Part shown: piece by piece, positions 1 to 14,300 of the stretch
Position numbering within the stretch: the stretch's first letter is position 1
How the letters are laid out: the number at the start of each line of letters is the position of its first letter
Assembly: GCA_963678705.1 (NCBI GenBank)
Contig: OY783214.1
Coordinates: 4,154,001-4,218,000, forward strand
Length of the DNA: 64,000 bases
Direction: 5' to 3'
Source: Panorpa germanica
Lineage: Eukaryota > Arthropoda > Insecta > Mecoptera > Panorpidae
Made by a program: the position numbers and the translations under genes
Notes under the pieces: generated by a model
Told to the model about the DNA's origin: nothing
The model's database searches: none
Seen by the model: the letters and a program-made list of their open reading frames with translations, nothing else

Positions 1-3000
1 GGTTAGCGGATAACACAAAAGGTTCTGATAATATCCATTGCATGACAGCTTGCGTTTCCGGTTCTGCTACTGCATTTTGCTACAAATTTAGTTATAATTT
101 AATTATTGTATTTTTTAAATTTTAATTGCTGGTTCGATTCTCTTACATACCCTTGAATTTGAATACTGATCTGGGAAATTTCTATTTAAATCCTTTTTAT
201 GTGCATTGCTTCGTCCGAAAATGCTATCTGCATCACCTGTAAAGCATTTAGTATTATAGTACAGTTAAACTACTTAATTTAAGATTTGTTTTTGCTTATA
301 ACTTTTTTTATTATTATTAAAGTTATAACAAGAAGTTATTAAAAAAATCTGTAGATGATTTTATTATCTAGGTAAAACCATATTAGTTTACAGTTTTCAA
401 GATAAACAAAGAAACCTGACATATTTACAATATGAAGGCCGATTGAAGAAGCTTTCTATCCATTCAAAGTTTACGTAATATATACGTAATTTAAAAATTA
501 TATTTACCAAGCCTCGAGATCTCGTAGCCATCAGGATTCATGGTCGGCATCAAATGGATTCGGACAGTATTAAGAAGGTTGGTTATTCGATCGTCACTTT
601 TGTAGTTTTCACACAAATATTTAGCTAACAGTAACAGCATTTCCCGACCAACGACTTCATTTCCATGCATATTTGCTACATATTTCATCTCTGGTTTACC
701 TAAAAAAAAAGTAATACGAATACTGTTACTGTTGATCACATATATACCATATACATATACAATTCTTTCAACCAATTTACCAGCTATATGTTTTCCAGGG
801 TTTTGTGTTATTTCCAGAACCCAAAGATCCCGGCCTTGGACACTCTTCCCAATGCTTTTTAATTGGGTAATATTTTTGTAATTAATGGACAGTTCCTTTA
901 AAGTTTCTTCTAATTCCTTATTGGTGTGATGCTTGAATTTCGTTGGAAGCACGAAGCCATATTTGTCTGTCGCTGGTGGAATATTGTAAACGGCTCGAGG
1001 ATATTTCATTTCTGTAATAAAAAGTTCATTAAAACATTCTCTAATATATATTTATATCTAACAAGTACGCTCGTTAACTTGGAGGTGGAATTGACGTGGT
1101 ATTAGACAAAACTATACGTACTAGGAATAGCTATTGCAACTTGGGAAGTACATTCGTGACTATACTACAGAGTGATTGTATTTAGTCTGTATATGTACAT
1201 AAAACATATATAGAGTACACTTCGAAAGAAATAAATACTGTCCTATATGGAGTATACTTTAACTACGGTTGTTATTAATGAACTACATTAATACAAAATA
1301 AAAATTGCATTTACAAAAAAATGAGTTATTATCTTCAGAAATTACAATTATTTATTAAATCTCTTAAAGTAAAGTAAAAAAAATTAAATTTAAAATGATA
1401 ATAACACATGATTTTAGAATGCAATTTATTGAATTAATAATAATTTGTACATGTACATTTATATAACATTTATAATATCTTTACTGGAAATTTACCAGAA
1501 TATTTTTAGTAATTTGAGATTCACCTCCATATAATACATCTAAGTATTCTAGCATTAAAATTACCTATACTTTATTATTAAAGTTATTAATTGTTAATTT
1601 GAGACTTCCAGCAGCAAAATTAAAATCAGAATAAAGAACATGGTATCAATCATAGAGTGCTCTCATAGTGGAACAGCTTCCTTTATAATTAACAGTAGTT
1701 TCATAAATAATCTCTCAACAAAAATGTTGAGTCCTTACTGTTCCTATACATATTTTACAAATTTGAGCAATCTTGATTGAGTCCTTTCTTTGTGAAGCTA
1801 CTTTATATATACTATATTTTGTGATATCATTTCTTTGAGGTTACTTCGTACAACTTATATTTATTTTCCTTGTTATTACTAGGTAAATAAGGTAACTAAT
1901 TAATTATGTAAGTTTTACATAAAAAATATTGTAAATAATTGACTAAAGTGTCTGATTTATATAACTGATATGTTAGAGAGAGAGCTGACCATAGTATTTA
2001 CGTAACATGCATGCAAAATGTTACATAAAAATTTTATAAAATAGACCTACAAATTCGTAATTAAATTTTGTGTTTACTGGTATTAATATAACGGGGCTTT
2101 TGTAGATTTGTGACATAAATGTTTTACATATTTACTAATATCAGGATTTGTGTTAAAAGGGCCAATGTCAAAATTCCAAACGTGGGACTGAGATGAAAGT
2201 TTTGAAAGAATCGAATTGAAAGTTTGTATCTAAAATTATTTTAATTTCAATTGACAATGTCTGCTTCAACTCAGAGATTTCATGTTTTGAAAATTTTCTT
2301 TTGAAGAAAAATGATCTTTTAACACAGATTTGTTCTATACTATTCTTATTTTATATTTAAACTTTAAAATGTCATTTATTGCTTTAAATTTAAAATTTAG
2401 ATTCTCTGATAAGTGGCCATCCATAAATTCGTCACACAAATTTCATATTTGTCTGATCACTCCTCTCACTTTCAATTAAACTAGAAATTTGTTTGTATAT
2501 TTTTTTCTGAAAAAGTACTTAGTGTCGAAAGTTAGATTTCAAAATAATTTTTTAAGTTTAAGTTAAATTTTAACTCACGGGCGTTTGCAATACATAAAAA
2601 ACAACCCTGCTTCATTTCGTTCAATATTTGTTACTTTTTATATTTTAGATTGTATTTCCCTTCTCATTATGCAATATGGGAACCCCTCTTACCATATGTG
2701 CTACGAAATTAGTGGATGGTCCTTAAATTGTATTACTATACAATTATTATTACTATTTTATTAAACTTACTTATATTATGATAATTATATATTTTTGAAT
2801 CATAACTAATGAAACTGCAGTAGATCGCTGACTTATGATAATTTAATAATTTGTTTATTTTCGATTTTATTCTGGTCAACAAAGTAAAATCCGCCTATAA
2901 ATATGCAACAACAATAACCTGTTGCAAAACTTACGTTAATTTGATATTATTGTTGCAGTGAAGTGTTTGATATTGCGTTAGTGGGACACCCCTTTATATT

Positions 3001-6000
3001 TTAAGAACATACAAAAACGTATAGTTGAGGAACGTATTCAAGCATATTTACATTTCGTCCTAAATTTAAAAAAACCCTATCGTAAAAATAAATTATTCAA
3101 TTGCCAATGTTATGTAGCATTACATAAATGCTACATTTGTGTTTACAGAGAGTATTCCTGTAAAACGCTTTTACAATTTTAATAAAAGATAACTCATCAT
3201 AAGTGCAGAGATCTTCTGTAGAGGTAGTCTAACCTGCTTTATGCAAATTGAAATTGACAATTGTTGCCGGCCCATCGATTACTTGAACAGTTGCGTTACT
3301 GGCAGAATAATATCTGGAATATAAATTTAATAATTATTTACATGGTTATCGTTATCAGAATAAATAAATAAAAATTAAAATACAACTAAATATACAAATA
3401 AATATTAATATAAGTTCATGATAAGTATTGGTAATATTTTCTGGAGTAACCAAGATAAGGTTTGTATCACATCCATTCATTCAATATTTGCATTTTCGTT
3501 CTAAAAAAATTATATCTTGTAATGTATATTTTTATATCTAGGGTCGGATTATTCAATACATGTAAGGTACAACTATATGTATGTATAGTCAACCAGCTGC
3601 ACAGTATTTTTACATACAAAATTAAACAGAGAAGAAAAAAACAATAAGTAGTGGAAATCCGGATCGGGAACTGTGCATTTTGCATAAGCCTGCTTAACAA
3701 TGTTCGTTCTTCATTGTGTAGAGGAGTCAAACCTCAATTTAAACTTTAATTCTTGGTGTGAACAAAGCCCCTCATTCGACCGCCATATTGTTTATATTGA
3801 AAACTTATTCTCTTAATTGAATACTAATTTTATGATAAAACAAATTGCTGCCTATAATGTCAGCCGCGACTAATGACAGTATTTACTTTATCTGTATATT
3901 AAGTTTGTTTATATTATTGACAGTAAATACACATCCTGTTAGATACAGATTAGAAAGTTATTACGTGGAATTACATTCTATGTAATGTATCAAGTTATAT
4001 CTACATATAAGTATAAGTATCTAGATATATTTGTTGTATCGAAATAAGTAAATGTATATGTATCTAAAATGATAATACGAAATATTTATGTAATTAATGT
4101 TATTATTTCATACCCCGGTGCTGAAGCCGTGATGTTATAAGTTCCGGGCATAAGAAGGCGCCAATATTCTCCAGAATCCGCGCTTCTAATCGTATGGTTG
4201 ATGCTAAACACTTGGATTTCTGCATCAGGGATACCTAGTCCAGAGTTGGAATCCTTAATTTCACCTTTGATTCCTCTATGCACCTTTAAAATAAATGAAA
4301 GAGTTATTTACAATCGTATAAGTGGAGATAATAGTTTTAGAAATATAAAGTTCAACTTACACTCTCCATAAAAGATAAAAGGGAGATTTTGTTCAATTTC
4401 CATTCATTTTCTAAAGTGCTGGCCAATGGATATTTACAACAAGATAATTCAAATGTTATATCCAAACAATTTGTGTGAACGTAGTTAAAATCTTGCATTC
4501 CACCTGAAAAATAAATATGTTGTTAAAATAGGATCAAGTATAAGGTTGCTGCTACGAAAGTAGATTAGCGGAACATTGTCCGTGACTCAGTTTTAACAAT
4601 AATATAATTCGTAAACAAACAATAACTGTCTTTCATACTAACCTTTCAGCTCGTACCAAAAAGCGCCATTTGTGATTCCATTTGGAAAATAATCAGGAGG
4701 GCAGGAGTTACCCTTAGTCATCACAGGGTGATTAGAAGCATAAACCGTTGTTACGTACTTGGCGAAACCATCATCAGGGGTTGGAGAACCATGGCAACAT
4801 TCTCTGCCAGTTCTAAACAACAAAATTTAACAATAAATTCAATCTAAAAATTTCAAATATTTTGATCAACTGTGAAACAAGATTTAATAATTAAGGGGCA
4901 TGAAAAGGCATCGTTTTAATGTATATCTCCAGAACGATTCCGCTGATTAAATAGAAACTACGAAATAAATTAGGAAAGTTTGATCATTTCGTAAAAAGGA
5001 TATACAGATTTAAAGTTGTAACTTTTTTAAAACAGCTAAATTGCTATGACACGGTTACATTCATTTTTCTATATATCATTTTTAATCATTTCTTAAAATC
5101 CTAAATGTTTTCTTTAAGAGAAGGCTACATAATATTTACTTGGATAGTTCTGATTGGTGTTAGACCAGTTGCAACTATATAAATAATAGAAATACAAAAA
5201 TAATAATATTTGCATAAAAATTATATGTATATAATTATTAATTAATCTAATGTATAAATTATTTTCTAATTTATATCTCTAAGACAAAATTTTCACTTAA
5301 ATGCATAGAAAAATTGCATATTATTGTGCAATATTTTATACATTAGTACGATTTAATAATGATGATGTAGCTAATGTATTCCGGCTATAACAACCCACAA
5401 TCACGGTTTTCCCATCGTAATTTTTTACCGTAGGCTATAATTAACAACAATTAATTAAAAATAAATATAAAAATTAAAATCTCTAGATAAAAAACAAATT
5501 CAGTATTCTTTTTTTAGAAAAAGTGTTATGCATTAAGTATTCTAAAAGTTAATCTATATGTAACTTGCTAAAGTAAAGTTTCAAATAATACGCATTCTAA
5601 AAAAACAAATCTAAAAAATTACAAAACAGTGAACTTCTAAATTAATTTTATTTCTTATCAGTATAGTTATTTTTCACAATGTATTAGAACCTTCTTCTAA
5701 AAACGTAACTCGTATGTACATATTTGTTTCTGAATCTGTATCTAGATAAAACATGTTAGTACATTTGTGGTAGTTCGTGAGCTTTTGATCGGACACGCAC
5801 GAAACCAAACTTAATGTTTTATAGTTTGGACGGCACTTACCCAGAATCGTCAAAAGGATAGCTTCCTACAACAGCACCTCCATGCATATTAGCAGATAGA
5901 ACAAATGGATTATCCAAGATCCAATTCATCATGTTAATTGTTTCTGCTTGATAACCTCCAGTTTTTGGCTTCTTGTCAAATTGGTCTGGAAAATCCCTGT

Positions 6001-8605
6001 TTAAATCTTGTCCATTTGGGTTGTTTCGTCCTACGAAATTTGGAAGACTTTCACAATTTCCCTCCTAAAATTAATTAATATAAATAAATTAAAATTAAAA
6101 AATTAGTTAACGGTTTAAACTTTACGCTTATTGGAGACAATACACAACATTTATTGACTTCGTCTTCCCTATATATTCTAGTTTCTTAAAAGAATTAATA
6201 GTTAATACCAGTAATACGTTGCCAAGTTGCAATAGGTACGCGTATGCCGTTTTAAAGGAATATAAACTTTAATACCATATATCTTTTTTACTAACTAATC
6301 AAAGTAAAATAATTGCGATATTTAGACTTGGGAATGAAGGGGCAGCAGATACTGAGGTGCGCAGATAGATATTAACAATTAAGTCATTTCTTCCTTTTAA
6401 TTATTAAAGGGATTCAACGTTATAGAACATTCTGAAACATGTGAAGTCACGTCCGCTAAGTTGATATCACTTTTATATAACAGAGCGTAAGATAGATAGC
6501 ATATTCAACACAGAACTCTTATCCATAGAAAAAATAACTGACCTATCCCTTAATAGTGTATGCAGACATCATAAATACGGTCGACATCTGTAGCACTAAA
6601 ACTACAATTCGAATTGTTAATTGCTCTATCTTAAAATAATAACGCCAATATACATTTATTAACAACAATGGGCTTGTGTACTCATTTTTAATTCGTCGAT
6701 TTTTCAATTGTTGATTGAAATTGACGTTAATAAATGTGTATTGGTGTGCCTATTTTATTAAATATCTAAATATTGACGGAGATATAGCAATTAAAAGTTT
6801 GAATTGTAATTTTAGCGCTAGAAATGGTCGGCCATATTTGAAAGACGTGAAATGAGCTGTAAGGTTGGTAAACTTACACAAGGATTGTGATGTCACATGC
6901 ACTTGGAATGTGTACAACGTTGAATCCCTTTAATAATTAAAGAGACAAAATGACTTTTTTAATTGTTAATAACTCCTAACATACAAGGAGTTATTAAAAA
7001 ATATTTGAACATTTGAGGTTCTAGTAAACCACTTTATCAATATATAGTACACTTTTATAGAAATTATGACATAGGACACAAGCCCATTGAAAAATAAATC
7101 CCTAAAAATAAGAACACAAGCCCATTCTAAAACAAATGTAGATTCTTTTATTAAGAAATTATTTTATATCCCGGCGGCGAAAGCAATTAATAATGTATGC
7201 TTATAGTTTGTTATATTTTGTAAATGAAATTTTTTAAACCTGTTAGGTGGCATGCACACTGGACCTAAAACTGTCTGCTTATTTAACAAACAATAACAAG
7301 TCTTATGATCTCAGGTAAACTCAGTTATCGTGTAACTGAAGTTTAAACTAAAAAATGGGCATTTACACGAGGTATTTTGCTTGGTTAAGCTAGTTATGTT
7401 CGACTTGAACAAAAATGAGAGGTTAGAAATGTAAAAGTATCAACCGGGTTTTATATTAAAGTGCAGTTAAATCAAAAAAGAAACTTAGAAATAAAATACC
7501 ATGACCTCTTTGTTCAACTTTTCCGAACAGTGTTTTAAATTGTTTCCAGTGTGTGCCCAGCCTTAAAATATCTGTTGATCTATTTAACCAGAACGAACCT
7601 AACGGTATTATATTTTAACAACACTTTTTTTTATTTTATTTTTAATTGAAAGATAGTCATTGGTGCCCGTAGAAAAGAAGAAGTTGCCTTCACGTGGATA
7701 TTTGTAGAATATTACCCTCGATAGAATATAATCTGTGGTAAATTTTTACTGGATAGAATGGGTAATTGAAATTTTGCCTACTTTGTCTAATATTAATTTC
7801 TATGCACTGCAGTTCCGCTTATAATGGAACTATGGTCAACCTATACTAATGAAAAGGTTCATAATAAATATCAAATTTAACTTTGTAAGACTAATTTAAA
7901 CTGCTGTTTGTTAACTTATTTAGAGCCAATATGTATTTTGTTAATAAATAAATGAGTAAATGACTAAAAAATAACATATGATATCAGATCTAATAATAAC
8001 TTGTTATCTACAGGAAAGTAATTTTATTTCCTGTAATGAATAAAACATGGAATTTATACACTATCTGTAGTTGAATATACAGGTAGGATCTAAAATGTTA
8101 AGTTTTGGACAAAATGTTCTAAAAGTCTTCAAGAACTTACCACGGAAGCTTCAAATCCATCAGGATTTACTGATGGTAAAATGAAGATATCAGTAGAATT
8201 AACCAATTTTGTAACTCGGAAGACTTTTCCATAATTCTGGAGTAAATATTGTGCAAGATAAATTAAGATTTCCCGACCTACAGTCTCATCACCATGCATA
8301 TTTCCACAATATTTAAACATAGGTTTTAATTTATCTCTTTGTCCAACGTTAGAAGAAATTTCCAAAACCCACATTTCTCGACCTTCTGTTGATTTGCCAA
8401 TACTATGTAATTTAGCAAGTTTTGGATAAGTTTGTGTTAAATTATTAAAAAGATTTGTAATATCATCCTGATGATGATATATTGGTGGATACAGAAATGA
8501 TTCATCTTCTTCTGTGTGGCACTCATTTATTAAATTCAAAACACAAATTATTGATATTAAAAACACTGTTTTTAAAACACTTTTACTGTGCGTACACGTC
8601 CCCAT
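1..8605 (-). CDS. Carboxypeptidase D-like metallocarboxypeptidase (3' end beyond window)
   Basis: Secretory-pathway zinc carboxypeptidase of the CPD/silver type, which trims C-terminal Lys/Arg from peptides. Exons in transcript order: 8605-8141, 6064-5841, 4812-4643, 4503-4361, 4283-4114, 3313-3234, 1011-781, 699-508, 236-151 and 79-1; joins are in frame. Exon 1 starts with a hydrophobic signal segment ([17 protein letters not shown]). Domain 1 has the zinc motif HGDETVGRE and the later zinc His in [16 protein letters not shown], then a transthyretin-like tail (exons 4283 and 3313). Domain 2 begins at about 1000 with HGNEVVGRE and [10 protein letters not shown], and it is cut at the window edge. 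Two successive peptidase units separate it from single-domain CPE/CPM. Both visible domains keep their zinc ligands. The 2.1-kb intron 1 contains MITE copies. Head to head with the THAP gene at 9386. Confidence 0.92.
1012..3233. other. CPD intron 6, no gene seen
   Basis: AT-rich intron between the transthyretin-like exon of domain 1 and the first exon of domain 2. I see no coding exon, tRNA or clear repeat in it. Confidence 0.6.
6395..6660. mobile_element. Degenerate copy of the AATGGGCTTG MITE family
   Basis: Shares internal blocks with the full copies (TTAATTATTAAAGGGATTCAACG; GCACTAAAACTACAATTCGAA; CGCCAATATACATTTATTAAC) in reverse orientation relative to the adjacent copy at 6667. It is much diverged and lacks one clean terminus. 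It lies in CPD intron 1. Confidence 0.6.
6667..7088. mobile_element. MITE family 1, 422-bp copy
   Basis: Starts AATGGGCTTGTGTAC and ends GGACACAAGCCCATT, a terminal inverted repeat of about 15 bp. It has a central deletion relative to the ~625-bp copies. A second stray terminus (ACACAAGCCCATT) follows at about 7108-7122. No target-site duplication is visible. It lies in CPD intron 1. Confidence 0.8.
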
Positions 8606-9385
8606 GTTTTTGTTACTCTCACAATGGAATGGGAATGGCTTTTGACAATCGTGTTTCTGAATTTATGTGTTTTCAAGTACAGTGGTGCCAGTGGCGTACA
8701 AAGAAGGTAAACAAAAGAAGGAGCAAGCGAATGAAGAACTGATATATTTATGTATTTCTATAAAAGAAGCTGTAAGTAGTAAAGTTAAAGAAGAGGTAAT
8801 AATCAAAATCTTATGTTGTTATTTCTGTTAAAATTTGTCTGAATCCAAAATCAATTATGTCCAGTGATACTGTGCCACTTCAATTTAAGTTCTATTTTTA
8901 GTGAACCAGTACTTTATTTTAAGTTTAAACTTAATCTTATTTATTTATATTTGTATTAATATTTGAATTGTTAAATATTTTTTGAAGTAAATAGATATTT
9001 AATTGATTCGTTTTTAAAAATCATGGAACTCCAGTTCTCCAGTGGTTTTGCAACGCCAATGATAAAATTAGTTCCAACTTCTGACAAGCTGCGGCAGCAC
9101 CAACAATAGAGGGCAGACATTCAATGTCAAATCGGAGTTTGTCGAACAACATCGATTTACCTACCAAACATATAATAAAAGCATAATTTTAATGCAGTGT
9201 ATTAACATTTAATTTATTATTAAATACTTATTTATTCTGACAGTATAATTTAAACCGTTTTAGTTATAATAATACAAACATATTAATTGAAGCTGCGGAA
9301 AAACTTTTACAAGTATGTACGTTGAATACATTTTTTATTGTTCATTATAACTTAACCTATAAACTGATATATAATTGATTTCAGA
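8606..9385. promoter_or_regulatory. Divergent intergenic region between CPD and the THAP gene
   Basis: 780 bp separate the two start codons, which point away from each other, so promoters of both genes must lie here or close by. A possible 5' UTR intron of the THAP gene runs from a GTATGT at about 9313 to the TTTCAG just before its ATG. No specific promoter motif is called. Confidence 0.4.
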
Positions 9386-10822
9386 ATGGGGGGATGTCGT
9401 TGCAGTTTTAGAAATTGCACAAATTCTTCTGCAAATTCAAAAGATTTACATTTCTTCCATTATCCAGTTAAAGATGTAGATAGGTGTGCACAATGGTTAC
9501 GAAATGCACAAAATCCGTCATATGCATCATACTCGACAAGTCAACTAAGAAACAGAGTGGTATGTCAAGAGCATTTTGAAAAAGAATATTTTGTAAATTA
9601 TAGATGTGAAAGACTAATTCATGGGGCAATACCAACACTAATGCGTACAGATGCTGGAATACAGAATATTGAAGCCAGTTCCGATTCAGAACAAGACATT
9701 TTAGCAGAATGTAGAAATAAAACACAGAAAGCTTCCGATGTGGTTATTGATTGTACACCTACTGATGTTTACGATACTAAACTCGTTGTATTGGATAAAG
9801 GTTCTTCTGGTTTAATATTTTCAAATTTACCTAAAGAGAAAGGTAATGTTGAAGTTACTTTTAAAGAATTAATGATCAAGTTTAATGAATCATCCGATGG
9901 TTCACCACGTCCGAATATATTAAGCAAACCTTTTAAAAAACGAAATGTAGTAAAAACGGCGGAGGTCAGAAACTTTACTATAGCAAATGATAACGCCTTA
10001 GACAATCAAATAAGTAAATTAAAAAGAAAATCCACGGGGTCAACAGAAATGTCTGACAATGTTTTAACGTATAGACGAAAAGAGAAAGATGACACATATC
10101 TAGACAATTTATTTTTAGATATAGAACCCAGCAAAAGTTCTGGTGTGGATTCCGAATCATCAGATACACAAGTATATCAAATAAAAGGAATTCCAGATGC
10201 TAAAAAAGCAAAAATAGTTTCAATTTCTCAAGCGAACGCCGATGAAGATGCAGATTCTGTGTACTTGATAGAAGATGAGGCAAAAGCAGTCAGTGTATAT
10301 GATGACGATAGTTTAGAGAAAACACCAGAAGAACCAAAGAACGAACATGAAGGCTTAAACGTTCTCACATCAGAAAAAAAATATATTAAGAAAATAATAG
10401 AAAATACATCGCAGATTGCAGAACTGAAGCGTTTATTGGAAGCAAAAACGTCGAGTAATGTTAAAAAAGAGAAAGCTCCTGTTTCAACTGTTACTTCTAA
10501 TAATCACCAGCTTAGAGGAAATGAACATTTTAGAAAAAGCACTGGAACTAATTTATCAAAAATGCAATTGTTCCAAGGAATTAAGAAGTATTTGAGTCCC
10601 ACTGTTGCGACTTTGCTGAGGATGGAGTTATTCGGGTCAACCGAGCGCCCTTGGAAGTCTGATGAAAAGGATCTATCGCTGGAGCTGTATACCTTGGGAG
10701 ATCACGTGTATGATTACATGACAGAAGAGTTGAGATGGAGATTACCACCGAAGAATCAAATCGAAAACTGGGAAAGAGAAATAGGGCAGGGTGACCTAGA
10801 GGAACTTATGAAAGATTGTTAG
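9386..10822 (+). CDS. THAP-domain protein, 478 aa
   Basis: Probable DNA-binding nuclear protein. The N-terminal ~90 residues form a THAP zinc finger: Cys residues in MGGCRCSFRNC, the CxxH pair in VVCQEHF, and the AVPTLF-like end AIPTL at about residue 82. The middle (residues 90-370) is polar, acidic and probably disordered. The last ~100 residues, after a Lys-rich stretch, look like a folded helical region (FQGIKKYLSPTVATLLRMEL onward) that I do not recognise. It is uninterrupted after the ATG; a TTTCAG acceptor lies directly before the start, so the first exon may be non-coding. There is no DDE transposase domain, so this is a host-type THAP gene rather than a transposon. DNA target unknown. 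Confidence 0.88.
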   Translation: MGGCRCSFRNCTNSSANSKDLHFFHYPVKDVDRCAQWLRNAQNPSYASYSTSQLRNRVVCQEHFEKEYFVNYRCERLIHGAIPTLMRTDAGIQNIEASSDSEQDILAECRNKTQKASDVVIDCTPTDVYDTKLVVLDKGSSGLIFSNLPKEKGNVEVTFKELMIKFNESSDGSPRPNILSKPFKKRNVVKTAEVRNFTIANDNALDNQISKLKRKSTGSTEMSDNVLTYRRKEKDDTYLDNLFLDIEPSKSSGVDSESSDTQVYQIKGIPDAKKAKIVSISQANADEDADSVYLIEDEAKAVSVYDDDSLEKTPEEPKNEHEGLNVLTSEKKYIKKIIENTSQIAELKRLLEAKTSSNVKKEKAPVSTVTSNNHQLRGNEHFRKSTGTNLSKMQLFQGIKKYLSPTVATLLRMELFGSTERPWKSDEKDLSLELYTLGDHVYDYMTEELRWRLPPKNQIENWEREIGQGDLEELMKDC

Positions 10823-11383
10823 AGATGGGAATACATTGACATTGTATTAATGCATTTCTTTGTAATATAAGGAAGATAAATACGAGAAGTTTTTTAGTTT
10901 TTAGATTTTATGATTAAGCAACATCAATCTCGTAGACTGTTTAAAATAATTATAAGTTATAGAAATACATACAGCTTTCAATAATGGAAACAAGATTTTT
11001 TTTATAGAACTATATACTATATGTTTATTGTTGTAAAGTTATAATTTACTCTTCAGCTTTATTATAAAATATTACATTTAGAAATTTATTTCATGAATCG
11101 GGTCATTATTTTGATCGAAAAAATAGGTTGCATCGTTTTCATTTCTTTCGAAACAGACTTTTAGTACATGGTTTTGGGTTCTTGTTAGTATTTCTTAAAT
11201 TATTAAATAGTGCAGTATTTTTAGATTTAAAAAGTACATGTACTAACACTTAGATTTAATTAAAACACAAGTTTGTAAATGTGATACAAGTTTATATTTA
11301 TTATTAAAGTAAAAAAGGACATTACAAAATTCACTAGACGGTATTTTTTAACACTAACTCATATTTTCTAATTTGTAATTTTT
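10823..11383. other. Convergent 3' intergenic region
   Basis: AT-rich spacer between the 3' ends of the THAP gene (+) and mutarotase-like gene A (-). It should hold both 3' UTRs. No other feature recognised. Confidence 0.5.
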
Positions 11384-14300
11384 TTAGTTAGTGTTTTTTA
11401 TATCTTTACAAATTATTTGCTCTCTTGTCAAAAATTCGTCCGGACAAAATTGAATGCCAAATTTATAAACCACTCTATGTATATATTTTTCTCCGGGATT
11501 AATCATTATTGATGGAAATTGTGGCTGGAAGTGAAAGCATTTTTTGTGGATTAATATCATTAAACTAAGTATGAAAATTTGTTGAAATTGTTTTTGTTTG
11601 CATTCTTTCATGCTCAAATTTCAAAGATAATTATTTTGAGCTGTTTAGCAATACTTCATTTTGTTTAGCAGGTTCTATACTTACAATGTTTAACGAATTG
11701 GGTGATTTTTGAAATTGAAGACCCAAGGCACCATGTTTGGTGTAGCGAGCCCCGCCTTTGCCCCGAATACCACAAGCGCCCATCTCAGCTTCAGAACCAA
11801 AGGAAGTTTGTGACTGGAATTAAGCACACAAACATAGTTATTCAAATAGTACATAGATGTAGCAGCTATGCAAGAGAAAACATGTAAAATGTCTTTGAAG
11901 ATGAAGATGTAAGTAGCTATTTCTAATTGGAAAACATTTTTTCTTAATGAAATGCTATTGATATTTATTTTATGATATTTAGTTATTGTATATGATTTAG
12001 TGCTGAGGTCGTCGAGGTGAATTCCGTGACAAAATAAGAGAAAGTGTGGTAGTGTGATACTGAAGATTAACCTACGCCTAAAATGCTGCAAACATAACAA
12101 CACAACTATATTCCTATTTTTAATTGAGAAATCGTTTCCACTACTTTTGAAAGGTTGGTGAATATGGAGTTGTAAAAATATTTAAAATCTACAATTACTA
12201 AAATATATTTGTTATATTAAAGGATAAAGACTTACATCTCGGGAAGAGAGGTCGCCCATTCCATACATTGAGTAGGGATTCAAGGATCCAGCCTGGTCTC
12301 CGTACATGGCTCCTCCCGGGCCATACATACCATTAGCACCACCATACATAATACCATCAGGACCATACATACCAGACGCCATTTGTGCTAGTTTTTGTTC
12401 TTGATTAAATCGACTTTGAAATTCAGCAGATAATGGCGTGCCAAATAATTTCGCAAGAAGTAGTGCTTTTTCATATTCAGTTAACCGGCAAAAGCATAAT
12501 TCTGTGCAAGGAGGTACTTTTTCATCTGCTGGGGTTTGGGTGTTCTTTTCGGATCCTGGACCACCAGCAGCACCACCGGCCCCAAAGCCACCAGGACCAA
12601 AGCCACCAGCACCAAAGCCACCAGGACCAAAGCCTCCACCTCCTAATCCATTACCATACTGATCAAATCCACCTCCTCCTGGTCCATTGAAAGCTCCTCC
12701 TTTTCCTGCTTGCCCTGCACTTCCTTTCATTTGAGCATATTGACTTTTCAGCAGGTCTACATCATCTATATCTGCCGCATCATCATCATCGTTGCATATG
12801 TCATCTTGAATAGCTGATTCTCCATCAGGAATTGCTTTATCAATCATCTTAATCTGGTCCGTTAAGAGCGAAGGGTGGTATCTGTCCTTCGGTACAACCT
12901 AAAAAGGTTTGACATATTTAAAGGAAGCTGCAGAATGAATCTATACAAGCCTATCGTAGAGAAGGGTTTGGCTTTGCTACTGAATGTGCGTAAGGTCTGC
13001 TCATAAATCCTACATTGCCGGTGTGCTTAATTATTGACAAAATATGAAGCATGACGAGATTCAAAGTGTGAGATATAATTCTAATGTATTGTATAGTATT
13101 GTAGATATTGATGGAGCAATGTGAAGGGCGGTAAAAGAACCGACTCCCTAAGAAGCCCGGCAAATTATGAATAATAAAAAATATATATAAAGGAACATAT
13201 TTAACATATTTAATTTGAAAAAGTTACAAAGAAATATCAAATAGTATTGTACACCTGTCTACACTTATTTTTAAAATATTGCAAATAAACAACACCTCAA
13301 CATTGATCTAAACTTTTGAGATATTCGTTTAAATAAAATAAGACTTAGCTTATTACAGTTACTTGTTTAGTAGAACATAAATACTAGTAGAGTCTCACTC
13401 TACAGACAACTGTTTTAAAACGTTTTAAAAGAGGACAGATGGATCCAAGGGGCCAAACATTCCCTAGACCCAATTTTAATTCCACTATGAGAGGGCATTA
13501 TCCGTGCGCATGAGAGTGAGTGAGACATAAACCTTGATTACATGATACCTGGAAAATGTCCGCCTGGTCAAGTTAGCAGGTAGGCATACGATCATTGTAC
13601 ATACTAACACTACTCAATCTTACACATTTTGTTCATCAGAAAATAAGTGATGTCTGGCGGCCCTGGGATCTTGGACTATAGGCAAAAATTATTAATTATG
13701 GATAGTAAGCGTTCTGACACGTTCATACTGATTATTGTAGGTTATGTTTTAATGTCATAGTCATCAACGAACGTCGAACATGGCAGCATCCGCACATGCT
13801 CAATTTAGTATACGGATCTCTAATGTTTGCCGAATGAGCAGGAACTTCCGTGTCCATACATGCATCTTCGTGCACAAAATCCGAATATTCGAATTCGAAC
13901 ACGCAAGTTGTAACCATAGATTGTATTTGACATAATCACTTAAAGTTTATTGTTTTAGACTTACATTCCTGGGATTTGGAAAGTCGTTACAAGTTATGAA
14001 TTGAACACTCGGCTGATCGCTGTACAATTCGACAACCCGCCCCGATCTTGGGTGGTAGAGCCTGTATTAAATAAATTTAAAACAGAAAAATGAAACATTA
14101 AGTAACAAACGTCGGTGAAGAACGCAGTCGATTCGGACTAGTAGTATTATAATCTAACCTGAAGTGAATACTAATTCAAATGTGCGGATTAGTCATGTAA
14201 TTTGCAGTTGATTTATTACCGAATTAATTTTGATTGACAGCACTAGTCCAAATCGACTGCGTTCTTCACCAGTGTGGTAACAAAATAAAAAGAAATCATG

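Noticed and set aside
12433..12690. Plus-strand Pro- and His-rich frames opposite the insert exon of gene A
   Set aside because: Antisense shadows of GGFGPGG repeats.
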